The position numbers and the translations under genes were made by a program. Positions 43,017 through 51,682 of a stretch of DNA of 64,000 nucleotides are shown here, one piece after another. The stretch is from Turneriella sp942492915 (lineage in GTDB: Bacteria; Spirochaetota; Leptospiria; Turneriellales; Turneriellaceae): positions 992,001 through 1,056,000 of the forward strand of contig OW818662.1 of assembly GCA_942492915.1 (NCBI GenBank). The letters run 5' to 3'. The notes beneath the pieces are model-generated. The model made no database searches, was not told the DNA's origin, and was given only the letters and a program-made list of their open reading frames with translations. Every line of letters starts with the position of its first letter. The first letter of the stretch is position 1.

Positions 43017-43841
43017 ATGACTTTTCGCCATAAAACGATTCTACCCGGCTTCAAGATCACGTTCACCTGGACAGTCATCTATCTCTCGATCATCGTTTTG
43101 ATTCCACTCGGTGGCATGTTTGCGAAAAGTTTTTCGCTCGGTTGGGCTGATTTTGCCGAGCATGCTTTTTCAGAGCGCACCGTTGCGGCGCTGAGACTCA
43201 GTTTTTCAACGGCGCTCGCGGCAGCGGTCGTGAACCTCTTTGCCGGTTTCGTGATTGCCTGGGTTTTGACGCGCTATGATTTTTGGGGGCGAAGGTTGCT
43301 CGACACTCTGGTCGATCTGCCCTTTGCCTTGCCGACTGCCGTTGCGGGTATCGCGCTGTCGACGGTCTACGCCGAAAATGGCATTTTAGGTTCACAGCTC
43401 GCCAAAGCCGGTATAAAGGCAGCTTATAACCCGACTGGTATCACCATCGCACTCATTTTTATCGGCCTGCCGTTTGTGGTGCGTTCGGTGCAACCGGTGC
43501 TCGAAGACTTTGAAAAAGAAGTCGAAGAGGCCGCGGCGAGCCTCGGGGCCACGCGCCTGCAAACGATCGCGCGGGTGATTTTGCCTTCGCTGCTGCCGGC
43601 GCTTTTTTCGGGCGCGATCATGGCCTTTTCGCGCGCGCTCGGCGAATATGGCAGCGTCATCTTTATTGCCGGCAATATTCCGCTGAAGAGCGAAATTGCG
43701 CCGCTCATCATTATCACCAAACTCGAACAGCACAACGTGCAGGGTGCGACAGCGGTCGCAGCGATCATGCTGATGATTTCGTTCACGCTGCTGCTGGTAC
43801 TGAACTTTTTGCAGATCAGGCAGAAGCGGAGGGCCGTGTGA
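43017..43841 (+). CDS. cysT: Sulfate/thiosulfate ABC transporter permease CysT
   Basis: A 274-residue inner-membrane permease with six helices. LVDLPFALPTAVAGIAL and the EAA loop EEAAASLGATRLQTIARVILP are typical of CysT/CysU. It forms the membrane channel with CysW. The stop overlaps the cysW GTG start by four bases (GTGA). Confidence 0.93.
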   Translation: MTFRHKTILPGFKITFTWTVIYLSIIVLIPLGGMFAKSFSLGWADFAEHAFSERTVAALRLSFSTALAAAVVNLFAGFVIAWVLTRYDFWGRRLLDTLVDLPFALPTAVAGIALSTVYAENGILGSQLAKAGIKAAYNPTGITIALIFIGLPFVVRSVQPVLEDFEKEVEEAAASLGATRLQTIARVILPSLLPALFSGAIMAFSRALGEYGSVIFIAGNIPLKSEIAPLIIITKLEQHNVQGATAVAAIMLMISFTLLLVLNFLQIRQKRRAV

Positions 43842-44680
43842 ACGCATCCAGAGGTATTCAAGACCCATGGTGGCTCAAGTACAGCTTCATCGCGTTCGCA
43901 GTAGGATTTCTCAGCCTGCTGTTACTCTTGCCGTTGTACGAAGTTTTTACGCAGGCTTTTGCCAAAGGCTGGGACTACTACGTCGAGTCTCTCACCGACC
44001 CGATTGCGATTGAATCGATTAAGCTGACGCTGATTGCTGCCGGTATTGCGGTACCGCTGAATCTCGTCTTTGGCGTCGTCGCGGCGTATTGCGTCGCCAA
44101 GTTTGACTTTTGGGGCAAGAGTTTTCTGGTCTCGTTGATCGACCTGCCATTCGCGATATCGCCCGTCATTTCGGGGCTCATCTACGTGCTGATTTTTGGC
44201 CTGCAGGGTTGGTTTGGGCATGCGCTCGCGGGCGCCGGCATCAAAATCATCTTTGCGATTCCGGGTATTGTACTCGCGACAGTCTTTGTGACATTTCCGT
44301 TCGTGGCGCGCGAGCTGATTCCTCTCATGGAAGAGCAGGGTAAGAGCGAAGAAGAGGCCGCGCTGATGCTGGGCGCGTCGCCGTTAAAAATGTTTCTGAT
44401 GGTGACGCTGCCGAATATCCGCTGGGGTCTCATCTACGGTGTCATACTCTGTAACGCACGCGCGATGGGCGAATTTGGTGCGGTATCTGTCGTTTCGGGG
44501 CATATTCGCGGTGAGACGAACACGATGCCTCTGCATGTTGAAATTCTCTATAACGAATACAATTTTACTGCGGCCTTTGCCGTCGCTTCGCTTCTGGCGT
44601 TTCTCGCCCTGGCGACGCTCGCAGTGAAGACACTCGTTGAGTTGAAGGCGAAGTTAAACCAAAAATTGAACGCAGGGTGA
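43838..44680 (+). CDS. cysW: Sulfate/thiosulfate ABC transporter permease CysW
   Basis: A 280-residue permease, the partner of CysT. It shows LIDLPFAISPVISGLIYVL, an EAA loop EEEAALMLGASPLKMFLMVTLP and ARAMGEFGAVSVVSGHIRG, all diagnostic of CysW. The start is GTG at 43838, overlapping cysT. The stop overlaps a possible GTG start of cysA, so the whole set is translated together. Confidence 0.93.
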   Translation: MNASRGIQDPWWLKYSFIAFAVGFLSLLLLLPLYEVFTQAFAKGWDYYVESLTDPIAIESIKLTLIAAGIAVPLNLVFGVVAAYCVAKFDFWGKSFLVSLIDLPFAISPVISGLIYVLIFGLQGWFGHALAGAGIKIIFAIPGIVLATVFVTFPFVARELIPLMEEQGKSEEEAALMLGASPLKMFLMVTLPNIRWGLIYGVILCNARAMGEFGAVSVVSGHIRGETNTMPLHVEILYNEYNFTAAFAVASLLAFLALATLAVKTLVELKAKLNQKLNAG

Positions 44681-44685
44681 GGTTC

Positions 44686-45696
44686 ATGCAAATTCAGGTA
44701 GAAAATCTCAGTAAAATATTCAAAAGCTTCAAGGCGCTCGATGGCATCAGCGTCGAGGCAAAACACGGTGAACTGCTCGCGCTGCTGGGGCCGTCGGGTT
44801 GCGGAAAAACCACGCTGCTCAGAATCATCGCGGGCCTGGAGTTTCCCGATAGCGGTACAATACGCTTTGACGACAAAGACGTGCAGACGCTCACGGCGAA
44901 AGAGCGCAATGTGGGCTTTGTGTTTCAGCACTACGCGCTGTTTAAACACATGACGATCTTTGACAACGTGGCCTTTGGCCTCAATGTGCGTAAGAAGAAA
45001 GACCGGCCGTCGAAGGCTGATATTCGCGAGCGCGTGATGAGACTGTTGGGTCTGGTGCAGCTCGCGAACCTTGAAGATCGTTATCCCCACCAGCTATCGG
45101 GCGGGCAGAGGCAGCGCGTGGCGCTCGCGCGTGCGCTGGCGGTTGAGCCCAAAGTGCTGCTGCTCGATGAACCCTTTGGCGCGCTCGATGCACAGGTGCG
45201 AAAAGAGCTGCGGCGCTGGCTCAGAAAACTGCACGATGAAATTCATATAACGAGCATTTTTGTGACGCACGATCAGGAAGAGGCGCTCGAAGTCGCCGAC
45301 CGGGTTGTGATTCTGAACAAAGGCCGCATCGAGCAGGTGGGCACGCCCGACGATGTCTACCGCAACCCGAAAACCCCGTTTGTCTACCAGTTCATGGGCA
45401 ATGTGAACCTGTTTCACGGCCGCATTGAGGGTGTGCAGGGCAAGGGCTACGTGCGCCCGCACGAGATCGAGGTCGATACGGTGCAGAAGTTTCCGACTGA
45501 TTTTGCCGCAGTGGTCGAGGGCGTGCAACCGCTCGGGCCGTACACGCGAGTGACTCTCATCGACGCAAAGACGCAGCAGCTCGTCGAAGCCGAGATACCC
45601 TATGAAACGGGTAAGGCGCTGGGGTTAAACCTCGGCCTGTCAGTTTTTTACCGAATCAGAAATGTTCAGACATTTGATGGGGATTTCGTGATCTGA
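44686..45696 (+). CDS. cysA: Sulfate/thiosulfate ABC transporter ATPase CysA
   Basis: A 336-residue ATPase that powers sulfate or thiosulfate import. Walker A GPSGCGKTTLLR, Q-loop VFQHYALFKHMT, signature LSGGQRQRVALARALA, Walker B LLLDEPFGALD and the H-loop VTHDQEEALEVADR are intact. The C-terminal 100 residues form a TOBE-like regulatory domain. ATG 44686 has GAGG just before it; a GTG at 44677 in frame is an alternative start. The stop TGA (45694-45696) lies in a 21-bp palindrome. Confidence 0.93.
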   Translation: MQIQVENLSKIFKSFKALDGISVEAKHGELLALLGPSGCGKTTLLRIIAGLEFPDSGTIRFDDKDVQTLTAKERNVGFVFQHYALFKHMTIFDNVAFGLNVRKKKDRPSKADIRERVMRLLGLVQLANLEDRYPHQLSGGQRQRVALARALAVEPKVLLLDEPFGALDAQVRKELRRWLRKLHDEIHITSIFVTHDQEEALEVADRVVILNKGRIEQVGTPDDVYRNPKTPFVYQFMGNVNLFHGRIEGVQGKGYVRPHEIEVDTVQKFPTDFAAVVEGVQPLGPYTRVTLIDAKTQQLVEAEIPYETGKALGLNLGLSVFYRIRNVQTFDGDFVI

Positions 45697-45731
45697 TACA
45701 CGCGCGCGCTGCGCGCGTGTATCAGATCACG
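45687..45731. terminator. 21-bp perfect palindrome enclosing two convergent stop codons
   Basis: Arms 45687-45707 and 45711-45731 pair perfectly around GCT. The left arm carries the cysA stop (45694-45696), the right arm the stop of the convergent MBL gene (45727-45729). No T-tract follows in either direction. It is the longest and cleanest of a set of such palindromes in the window. Confidence 0.7.
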
Positions 45732-46938
45732 TTTGCTGAAAATTACCATGCCTCACGTCGCCGTGCTCGAGCGAGGGTTTGAGCCCCGGCGCCGCAAACC
45801 AGGTCGTGAATTCTGAAGTGGGGTGGTGGTTACAGTATTCGCCGTTGGCTGCCGGGCCAGAAAGCATCTTCTCTTTCACCATAGAGTTGTATTGCAGCAG
45901 GCGCAGGTCGAGCGTGTTGGCGTTCAGCACGACCTCCCAACCGCGTTCGCGCGCGCGTTCGCGTACTGAATTGATGCGGCTGTTTTCGGGGTTGTACGCA
46001 TCGACACCCACGCCGTTTTCGCTGAAGGTCATCGTGCCGGCATCGGTGTTGAGGTAGAGGCTGTGGTTGCCGGCTGTATGGCCTGGCGTTTGTATGAGCG
46101 CAACGCCGGGCCCGAGCAAGAGGTCACCCTCGGTCAGAATCAGGTTCTCGTGCGATACCTTGGCGAGGCCGTTGGGCACATACCATTCAGAGACCGAAGG
46201 ATGCAGATTGATCGTTGCCTCCCATTCGGCTTTGGGGTAGATGTACTTTGCATTCGGAAACTTAGGTTCGATGAGCCATCCCCCTTTGTTGTCGCGCACA
46301 CCCATCAGCGGCCGCATGTCTTGTACGTGCAGGTGGTCGTAGCTGATATAGTCGATGTCGCCCGCTGAAAAACCGAGTTCGGCGAGCTGTTCTTCGACCG
46401 ATTTGTGAATTTTTGCCAGCAGACCTTCCATGAACTGCGGTATGCGCTTTCTGAGGTTCTGGTAGAACGGCGCCTGCGCTGACAGATCGGGAAAAATAGG
46501 ATTAAATAAGAGAAGCTTTAATTCGCCGTCTTCAAGAAACTGCACGAGCGTAGCGCGGTTATTGAACCACAGGTAGGGGTAAAGGCCGTCGTATGCGTTA
46601 TGAAAGCCATAGATCGTCGGGTAGGGGCTGACCGAGCAGCTGAACTGCCTGACGGCGACGGGCATACCTGATTCGATGAACGCAGCGCGCACATGAGGGG
46701 CAGCGAGCCGGATTTTTTCGAGTTCGTTCAGGGGCAGCTTTTCGCGGCGCGACTCGTCAAAGCCTGTTATGGTTTTAAAAGAATGTTTAGCCATGCGCCA
46801 GAATTCGCCGGCGAGAGGCAGGGCAAACCGATTTCGGGCCCGGGTTTCAGCACGATATGTTGCGGCGAAGCCCGCAAGATACTGAGCCAGCAACTTCGCC
46901 GCGTTGCGCGGCGAAAATATGTGATTTAGTCTTGCCAC
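45727..46938 (-). CDS. MBL-fold metallo-hydrolase-like protein
   Basis: A protein of up to 403 residues with a metallo-beta-lactamase fold. The metal-binding motif is relaxed but recognisable: YDHLHVQDM (about 205) and TPGHTAGNHSLYL (about 280). The N-terminal 100 residues are unrelated. No substrate can be named. The GTG at 46938 gives the longest form; ATG 46794 (MAKHSFKTI) is an alternative that would leave 170 bp as a shared divergent promoter region. It faces cysA across the 21-bp palindrome. Confidence 0.72.
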   Translation of the reverse strand: MARLNHIFSPRNAAKLLAQYLAGFAATYRAETRARNRFALPLAGEFWRMAKHSFKTITGFDESRREKLPLNELEKIRLAAPHVRAAFIESGMPVAVRQFSCSVSPYPTIYGFHNAYDGLYPYLWFNNRATLVQFLEDGELKLLLFNPIFPDLSAQAPFYQNLRKRIPQFMEGLLAKIHKSVEEQLAELGFSAGDIDYISYDHLHVQDMRPLMGVRDNKGGWLIEPKFPNAKYIYPKAEWEATINLHPSVSEWYVPNGLAKVSHENLILTEGDLLLGPGVALIQTPGHTAGNHSLYLNTDAGTMTFSENGVGVDAYNPENSRINSVRERARERGWEVVLNANTLDLRLLQYNSMVKEKMLSGPAANGEYCNHHPTSEFTTWFAAPGLKPSLEHGDVRHGNFQQT

Positions 46939-46964
46939 GGCGGATAGATTTGTTAGCGCCGCCC

Positions 46965-49400
46965 ATGGCTTTGCAACTGGATAAATCCACCCTAAAGAAA
47001 CCGATTTCTATCGTGTTTTATATCGTCAGCCTTATTGGCTTCGCGAGCATTATCGGCATCATGGTAACCCCGAAGGACAACCTGAGGCTGAACGTGATGC
47101 TGCATGAGACATACAACATCGCGCTGATCTTTTCGACGGTCGGTTTTATCGGTCTGATCTATATTCTGCTGAACTTTCTCGGTTTTCTGGGCCTCGACCG
47201 CAACAAGTTCATGGGACTCTACCTCGCTCTGTCGATTTCGGGCTGGTTCTGCTTTATTTACCAGCGCTATGATTTTATGCTGAAGCCGCTCGAAGAGTAT
47301 GGCGTCAATATGCGTTTCAAGATGGGCGCAGAAACGCAGAAATACGGGCAGGTCGGCGATCAGGTGGTGAAGATTCCCATGAAGAGCCTGCACCCGGCGA
47401 TTCATATTATTGGTATCGAAACCGAAACCGTGCAGACGTACGGCGGTTACCCTTTCAGCTGGAAACACTACGCAGACGAACTCAAGGCCCTTGATGGCGC
47501 CGGCGTCAACACGGTGATGTTCGATATTTTCTTCATGGATGATTTTAAAGACAATTACGGCCTGCTGCACACGGTCGAGAGTCTGCGCGACAAGGCGCCA
47601 GAGCTTTTTGCCAAAGGGCAAGGAATCAACCTTTCGAATGCAGAACTCAAGGCGCGGTCGGCCTTCTGGAGCGAACGGGTAAAAAAGTCCGGCAACGTTG
47701 TTGTCGACTATGGCATGGAAGTTGACCCGAATTTTGATCCCGCAATACTGCAGGGCGCGGATCTCAAAGCGCGCATCGCTGAATTGAATAAGTTTCGTAT
47801 ACCCGACCAGAATATCATCGAGAATGAATATCTGAAAGACCCGTACATGGAGTGGGTGTCTTTCCCGTATCCGCCGATTCCGGCGGTAAGCCGCGCGACC
47901 AAAGGGCTCGGCGCCGCGAATGTGAAGTATGAATCTTCTTCGGCGAATTATGTGATGCCGATGGTCTTCAAATGGCAGAACCGTCTGTATCCCTCAATCT
48001 CGCTGCTTCTGGCGTGCCGCTATTACGGCGTCGACATCACTAAAGACGTCGAAGTTAAGCTAGGCAGTTATGTGAAAATCAAAAACATCCCGGACAAAAA
48101 AATCAGCATAGGCATCTTCGGTGAAGAGCGCGACCTGATGCAAAAACCCAATGCTGACCGCAGCGTGACGATTCCGATCAATGAGATCGGCATGATGGCC
48201 ATCAACTTCATTGGCGGGCCGTACACGTTTCCGCATACAAAAATGGTCGAGCTGGCTGAACAGGCCAACATGAGAGAGAAGACGCTCAACGTCGACGACT
48301 TTAAGAACAAAATTCTGCTGACGGCGATGTTCTACGCGACGGGTTCAGCGACCACCCGGGACATGCACCCGTCACCATTCAGTAACACAACCGCGGGAAT
48401 CGAACACCACGCAAGCGCATTGAATACGATTCTGATGCAGGACTTCGTCTCGTATGCCCCCGCGTGGATCAACTATCTGCTGATGTTCCTCTTCGCTGGT
48501 ATTTTAGGCTTCATGATTCCGCGATTTAACATCGGTGTTGTGCTCGTGGTCGTGGGCGTGCTTTCAGGTGTGTTTCTCGTCGAAGCCGTGCTCATGTTCA
48601 AATTCTTCAAATATGTACACTTCTTTCTGGTGCCGTACGTTGAGATCGTTGTCATTCTGATCGCGGTCATTGGTTATAAGGTCTTGACCGAAGAAGAAAA
48701 CGTGAAGTATATTCGCAGCACGTTTTCAAAATTCGTCGCGAAAGATATTGTAAACGAGCTGCTCGCCAACCCCGAATCTCTCAAGCTCGGCGGTGAAAAG
48801 AAAGAGCTCACTGTTTTCTTCTCCGATATTCGCGGTTTCACCACGATGTCAGAAAGCCTTTCGCCTGAAGATCTCGTTCAGTTACTCAACGAATACCTGT
48901 CATCGATGACCGATCTCGTCATCGGTTATAAAGGTACAATCGACAAGTACATGGGCGACGCGATTATGGCCTTCTGGGGCGCGCCGGTGCCCAACGCAGA
49001 CCATGCGTATTATGCATGCATCACAGCCGTCGTACAGCTTGAGGAGCTCAAAAAGCTACAGGACAATTGGGCTGCGAAAGGATATCCCATCATCGATATC
49101 GGTATCGGCCTCAATTCGGGCCCTGCGGTCGTCGGTAACATGGGTTCGTCGCACCGTATGGACTATACGGTCATGGGCGACACGATTAACCTGGGTTCAC
49201 GCCTCGAAGGCACAAACAAACAATACGGCACGCGCATCATTATTTCGCAGACGACGTATGACCTCGTGAAAGACCGCGTCTACACGCGCGAACTCGACGA
49301 TATTCGAGTCAAGGGTAAGAACGAGCCGGTGCGAATCTATGAATTGATCGGCCTTGTGACCCCCGCAGACGCGGAGAAGCTGAGAACTCAGGTTACCTAA
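46965..49400 (+). CDS. CHASE2 domain class III adenylate cyclase
   Basis: An 811-residue membrane signalling protein. Three N-terminal helices (about 13-35, 48-72, 80-100) precede a large extracytoplasmic CHASE2-like sensor (about 130-500), then three helices (about 500-575) and a class III cyclase domain from about 605. Metal aspartates are D621 (FFSDIRGF) and D665 (YMGDAIMAFW). The adenine-specifying K661 and D739 (VMGDTINLGSR) and the transition-state residues N742 and R746 are intact, so it should make cAMP. Most CHASE2 proteins have one helix before the sensor; three are unusual. Start ATG 46965. Confidence 0.9.
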   Translation: MALQLDKSTLKKPISIVFYIVSLIGFASIIGIMVTPKDNLRLNVMLHETYNIALIFSTVGFIGLIYILLNFLGFLGLDRNKFMGLYLALSISGWFCFIYQRYDFMLKPLEEYGVNMRFKMGAETQKYGQVGDQVVKIPMKSLHPAIHIIGIETETVQTYGGYPFSWKHYADELKALDGAGVNTVMFDIFFMDDFKDNYGLLHTVESLRDKAPELFAKGQGINLSNAELKARSAFWSERVKKSGNVVVDYGMEVDPNFDPAILQGADLKARIAELNKFRIPDQNIIENEYLKDPYMEWVSFPYPPIPAVSRATKGLGAANVKYESSSANYVMPMVFKWQNRLYPSISLLLACRYYGVDITKDVEVKLGSYVKIKNIPDKKISIGIFGEERDLMQKPNADRSVTIPINEIGMMAINFIGGPYTFPHTKMVELAEQANMREKTLNVDDFKNKILLTAMFYATGSATTRDMHPSPFSNTTAGIEHHASALNTILMQDFVSYAPAWINYLLMFLFAGILGFMIPRFNIGVVLVVVGVLSGVFLVEAVLMFKFFKYVHFFLVPYVEIVVILIAVIGYKVLTEEENVKYIRSTFSKFVAKDIVNELLANPESLKLGGEKKELTVFFSDIRGFTTMSESLSPEDLVQLLNEYLSSMTDLVIGYKGTIDKYMGDAIMAFWGAPVPNADHAYYACITAVVQLEELKKLQDNWAAKGYPIIDIGIGLNSGPAVVGNMGSSHRMDYTVMGDTINLGSRLEGTNKQYGTRIIISQTTYDLVKDRVYTRELDDIRVKGKNEPVRIYELIGLVTPADAEKLRTQVT

Positions 49401-49406
49401 AGTTCA

Positions 49407-49431
49407 ATAGCCGGTCATTTTGCCCGGCTAT
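49407..49431. terminator. Hairpin between cyclase and spsF-like genes
   Basis: ATAGCCGG (49407-49414) and CCGGCTAT (49424-49431) pair around a 9-nt loop, after the cyclase stop at 49400 and across the end of the convergent gene (stop at 49415). Confidence 0.5.
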
Positions 49432-50218
49432 CGACTGATTGCGCCGGCTTTTGCGCAACTTGTGCATTGCCGGCAAACATTTCGGGGCTGTTCTTCGCCA
49501 GCTGAATAACGTCGGTCGCACCGAAGAGGGGCCGGCCGAGGCGCTCGAAGTGCTCGTACACGCGGGTCGCCACAGCGAGATCTTCGGGTTCGTCGACCGT
49601 CATACGAATTCCCTTCACACGCTGCCTGGCGAGGTCTTCAGAAAATGTCTCGTCAAGTGGCTGCCGGTAGACCTCATAAAGATGCGGGTTCTCCCTGATA
49701 AACACGGTGACATGCTCGCGGTGGTGCATCTTAATCGGGGATCCCGCCGAATCGGCCAGGGGTTCGTCGCGCAGTCTGATCGAGCGCAGGGCGTTGACCC
49801 TGACCAGCTCAGAACCCATTCCGAGTGGCAGGTCTGCCGTGTGTGCGTAGTCGACTGGGCGTGATTTTACCCTGGCAATGAGCCGCGCCAGCTCGTCTTT
49901 GTCAGGGAAAGGGTTATCACCCGTCACGCGTATGACGTAATCGTGGTCGTCCAGATCATCGCTGGCATCCAAATAGCGCTGTAGCACGTTAAGCACATCG
50001 CCTTCACTGTACGAGAACCCATGTTCACTCAGAAATTGCGGTAGCATGCTCGAAGTTTCGCGTGCTATGGCGAAATGCAGACTGACATTTGCCCCTTCGA
50101 GCGTAGCATAGCGCTTCGCGATGTGCTCAAGAATGGTCAGATTACCGATTTTTCTGAGCACCTTGCCGGGAAGGCGCTCGCTCGCCATGCGGGCCTGAAC
50201 TATCGCTCTGAAGCGCAT
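49415..50218 (-). CDS. SpsF/NeuA-like nucleotidyltransferase
   Basis: A 267-residue protein of the cytidylyltransferase (CMP-Kdo/CMP-NeuNAc synthetase) superfamily, close to SpsF. The N-terminal AIVQARMASERLPGKVLRKI motif binds the nucleotide; VIRVTGDNPFPDKDEL is the conserved acidic loop and VTVFIRENPHLYEV and GIRMTVDEPEDL are family segments. It likely activates a sugar acid for a surface polysaccharide; the exact sugar is unknown. It is a single gene divergent from a STAS gene. Confidence 0.85.
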   Translation of the reverse strand: MRFRAIVQARMASERLPGKVLRKIGNLTILEHIAKRYATLEGANVSLHFAIARETSSMLPQFLSEHGFSYSEGDVLNVLQRYLDASDDLDDHDYVIRVTGDNPFPDKDELARLIARVKSRPVDYAHTADLPLGMGSELVRVNALRSIRLRDEPLADSAGSPIKMHHREHVTVFIRENPHLYEVYRQPLDETFSEDLARQRVKGIRMTVDEPEDLAVATRVYEHFERLGRPLFGATDVIQLAKNSPEMFAGNAQVAQKPAQSVDSRAK

Positions 50219-50262
50219 AAGGCCAATATCGGTGAACTTTTCATCAGAATATCAAAAAATAC

Positions 50263-50289
50263 TTGCCTGAGACGCAAAAGCAATAATAT
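50263..50289 (+). promoter_or_regulatory. Possible promoter of the STAS gene, leaderless
   Basis: TTGCCT at 50263-50268 and TAATAT at 50284-50289 are 15 bp apart, shorter than ideal. The -10 box ends 6 nt before the ATG at 50296, the same distance as for the fmdB-like gene, and no Shine-Dalgarno sequence is present. Confidence 0.4.
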
Positions 50290-50295
50290 AGACCA

Positions 50296-50655
50296 ATGGC
50301 CGCTAAGTCAGGCATCAAGATAAAAGTTAAGAAAAAAGGTGAAATCAGTATCGTCGAAATCGACGGCGCGATCAAATCGGGAATGGAGTTCGATCTGGCA
50401 GATGAACTCGAATCGTGTATGCACGAGGCGAAGGTTCCGAAGATTATTGTCGACATGAAAAAGGTTCCTTTTATCAACTCAGCGGCGCTTGGCATTTTGC
50501 TCAATATCTACAAAGAAATCGAGCGCCGCAACGGTCGTTTTGGCCTTTGCGCAATCAGTTCTGACGTCGACCACCTGCTTGAGATCACGAAGCTTGGTTC
50601 GGTATTTGACATCTACAAAAACCAGGACGACGCCCTCGATTCGATAGCCGACTAG
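50296..50655 (+). CDS. STAS domain anti-sigma-factor-antagonist-like protein
   Basis: A 119-residue STAS protein. The phosphorylatable serine S62 is in PFINSAALGILLNIY, and VEIDGAIKSGMEFDLADELES and VDMKKV complete the fold. STAS proteins bind anti-sigma factor kinases and release sigma factors, or act in other partner-switch pathways. No kinase or phosphatase gene is nearby. A 7-bp hairpin (50647-50653/50669-50675) spans the stop codon. Confidence 0.87.
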   Translation: MAAKSGIKIKVKKKGEISIVEIDGAIKSGMEFDLADELESCMHEAKVPKIIVDMKKVPFINSAALGILLNIYKEIERRNGRFGLCAISSDVDHLLEITKLGSVFDIYKNQDDALDSIAD

Positions 50656-50797
50656 CCGACGACTGATTAGTCGGCGACGGATCGACAGGCTTTGCCGGCG
50701 ACTGACGGTGCGCATGAATCAGCCGATTGGTTCCCTCGCCGCAAACTCGCTGATAAAAAGGCGACAAGTTTTGTCTCATTTCACTCGAGAATAGTAT

Positions 50798-51682
50798 GTG
50801 AGCATATTTCGTGTCTTCTTCGTTTCAGCGGTTTTACTGGCAATGTCGCCCGCCTATACCGGCAAGCCACAAAAAGGCGTGCGAGTCGACGCAGTGGTCG
50901 ATTGGCCCAATAATCGTATCTACCTGAACGCAGAAGTTGCGCTGAGCGGAGCGCGTCTCAGCAGCAGCAATGCAGAGCTGAGACGGGAATTGCGCAATGA
51001 ACTGCTTAAGAAATTAAGTTCAGTGGCTGAGAAGCTGGTACAAGATCTCGGTGAGGGCGAAGCGGCCAGCGAGGCGCTGCGCTCGGCTGACCTTGCAGAG
51101 TATTGGGCGCAACTCAAGGTTTCAACCTACCAATTAGCCGAAAACCGTGCCTCGGCAACGCTCGACGTTCCGCTGCGTGGCAGAGGCTCGCTGCTATCGT
51201 ATCTACCCCTTGCATTCAACTCTGAAGCGGCTTTGGCAGATGCGAGCAGGCAGGATACCTCTCAGTACGAACAGCGTTCGGGTACTGGTGACTACGACAC
51301 ATCTGACATGGAAGCTCTTCTCTATACCGGTCTTATCATCGATGCGCGCCATTTGCCGTTTGCACCGACACTCGATACCGGCGTCTACACCAGTTCGGGC
51401 AGGCAAATCTACGGGGCCGCGTATCTGACGCGCACGACCGCTGTGCGCCGCGGCGTTGCAGGGTTCGAACATGACGAAAGGTCAGCCGATGCCCGGCGGC
51501 GAGCAGGCAAACGTCCACTGAAAGTTTCTGCGCTCGATGCAGCACGATTTGGTGCGAATGCTCTGGTGATCAGCGATGAAGATGCTGCGAAATTGACCGC
51601 GCACCCGGGCAGTCGTGACAACCTGCGCAGGGCGCGCGTCGTTGTGCTCGTCACGGCCGAAAAACTCAAACCGCGCTTTTAG
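50798..51682 (+). CDS. Exported hypothetical protein
   Basis: A 294-residue exported protein. The start is GTG 50798 (MSIFRVFFVSAVLLAMSPAYTG), giving a signal peptide; an out-of-frame ATG lies two bases earlier. The mature part has a helical segment (ELRRELRNELLKKLSSVAEKLVQDL) and a later beta part including ALLYTGLIIDARHLPFAPTLDT and ALDAARFGANALVISDED, which resembles FlgT/LPP20-like domains, but this is weak. Its 3' end overlaps that of the convergent gene by four bases. Confidence 0.65.
   Translation: MSIFRVFFVSAVLLAMSPAYTGKPQKGVRVDAVVDWPNNRIYLNAEVALSGARLSSSNAELRRELRNELLKKLSSVAEKLVQDLGEGEAASEALRSADLAEYWAQLKVSTYQLAENRASATLDVPLRGRGSLLSYLPLAFNSEAALADASRQDTSQYEQRSGTGDYDTSDMEALLYTGLIIDARHLPFAPTLDTGVYTSSGRQIYGAAYLTRTTAVRRGVAGFEHDERSADARRRAGKRPLKVSALDAARFGANALVISDEDAAKLTAHPGSRDNLRRARVVVLVTAEKLKPRF

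Noticed and set aside
46857..46964. In-frame extension upstream of the CHASE2 cyclase ATG
   Set aside because: It would add an Arg/Pro/Cys-rich tail that overlaps the divergent MBL gene; ATG 46965 is followed by normal sequence.
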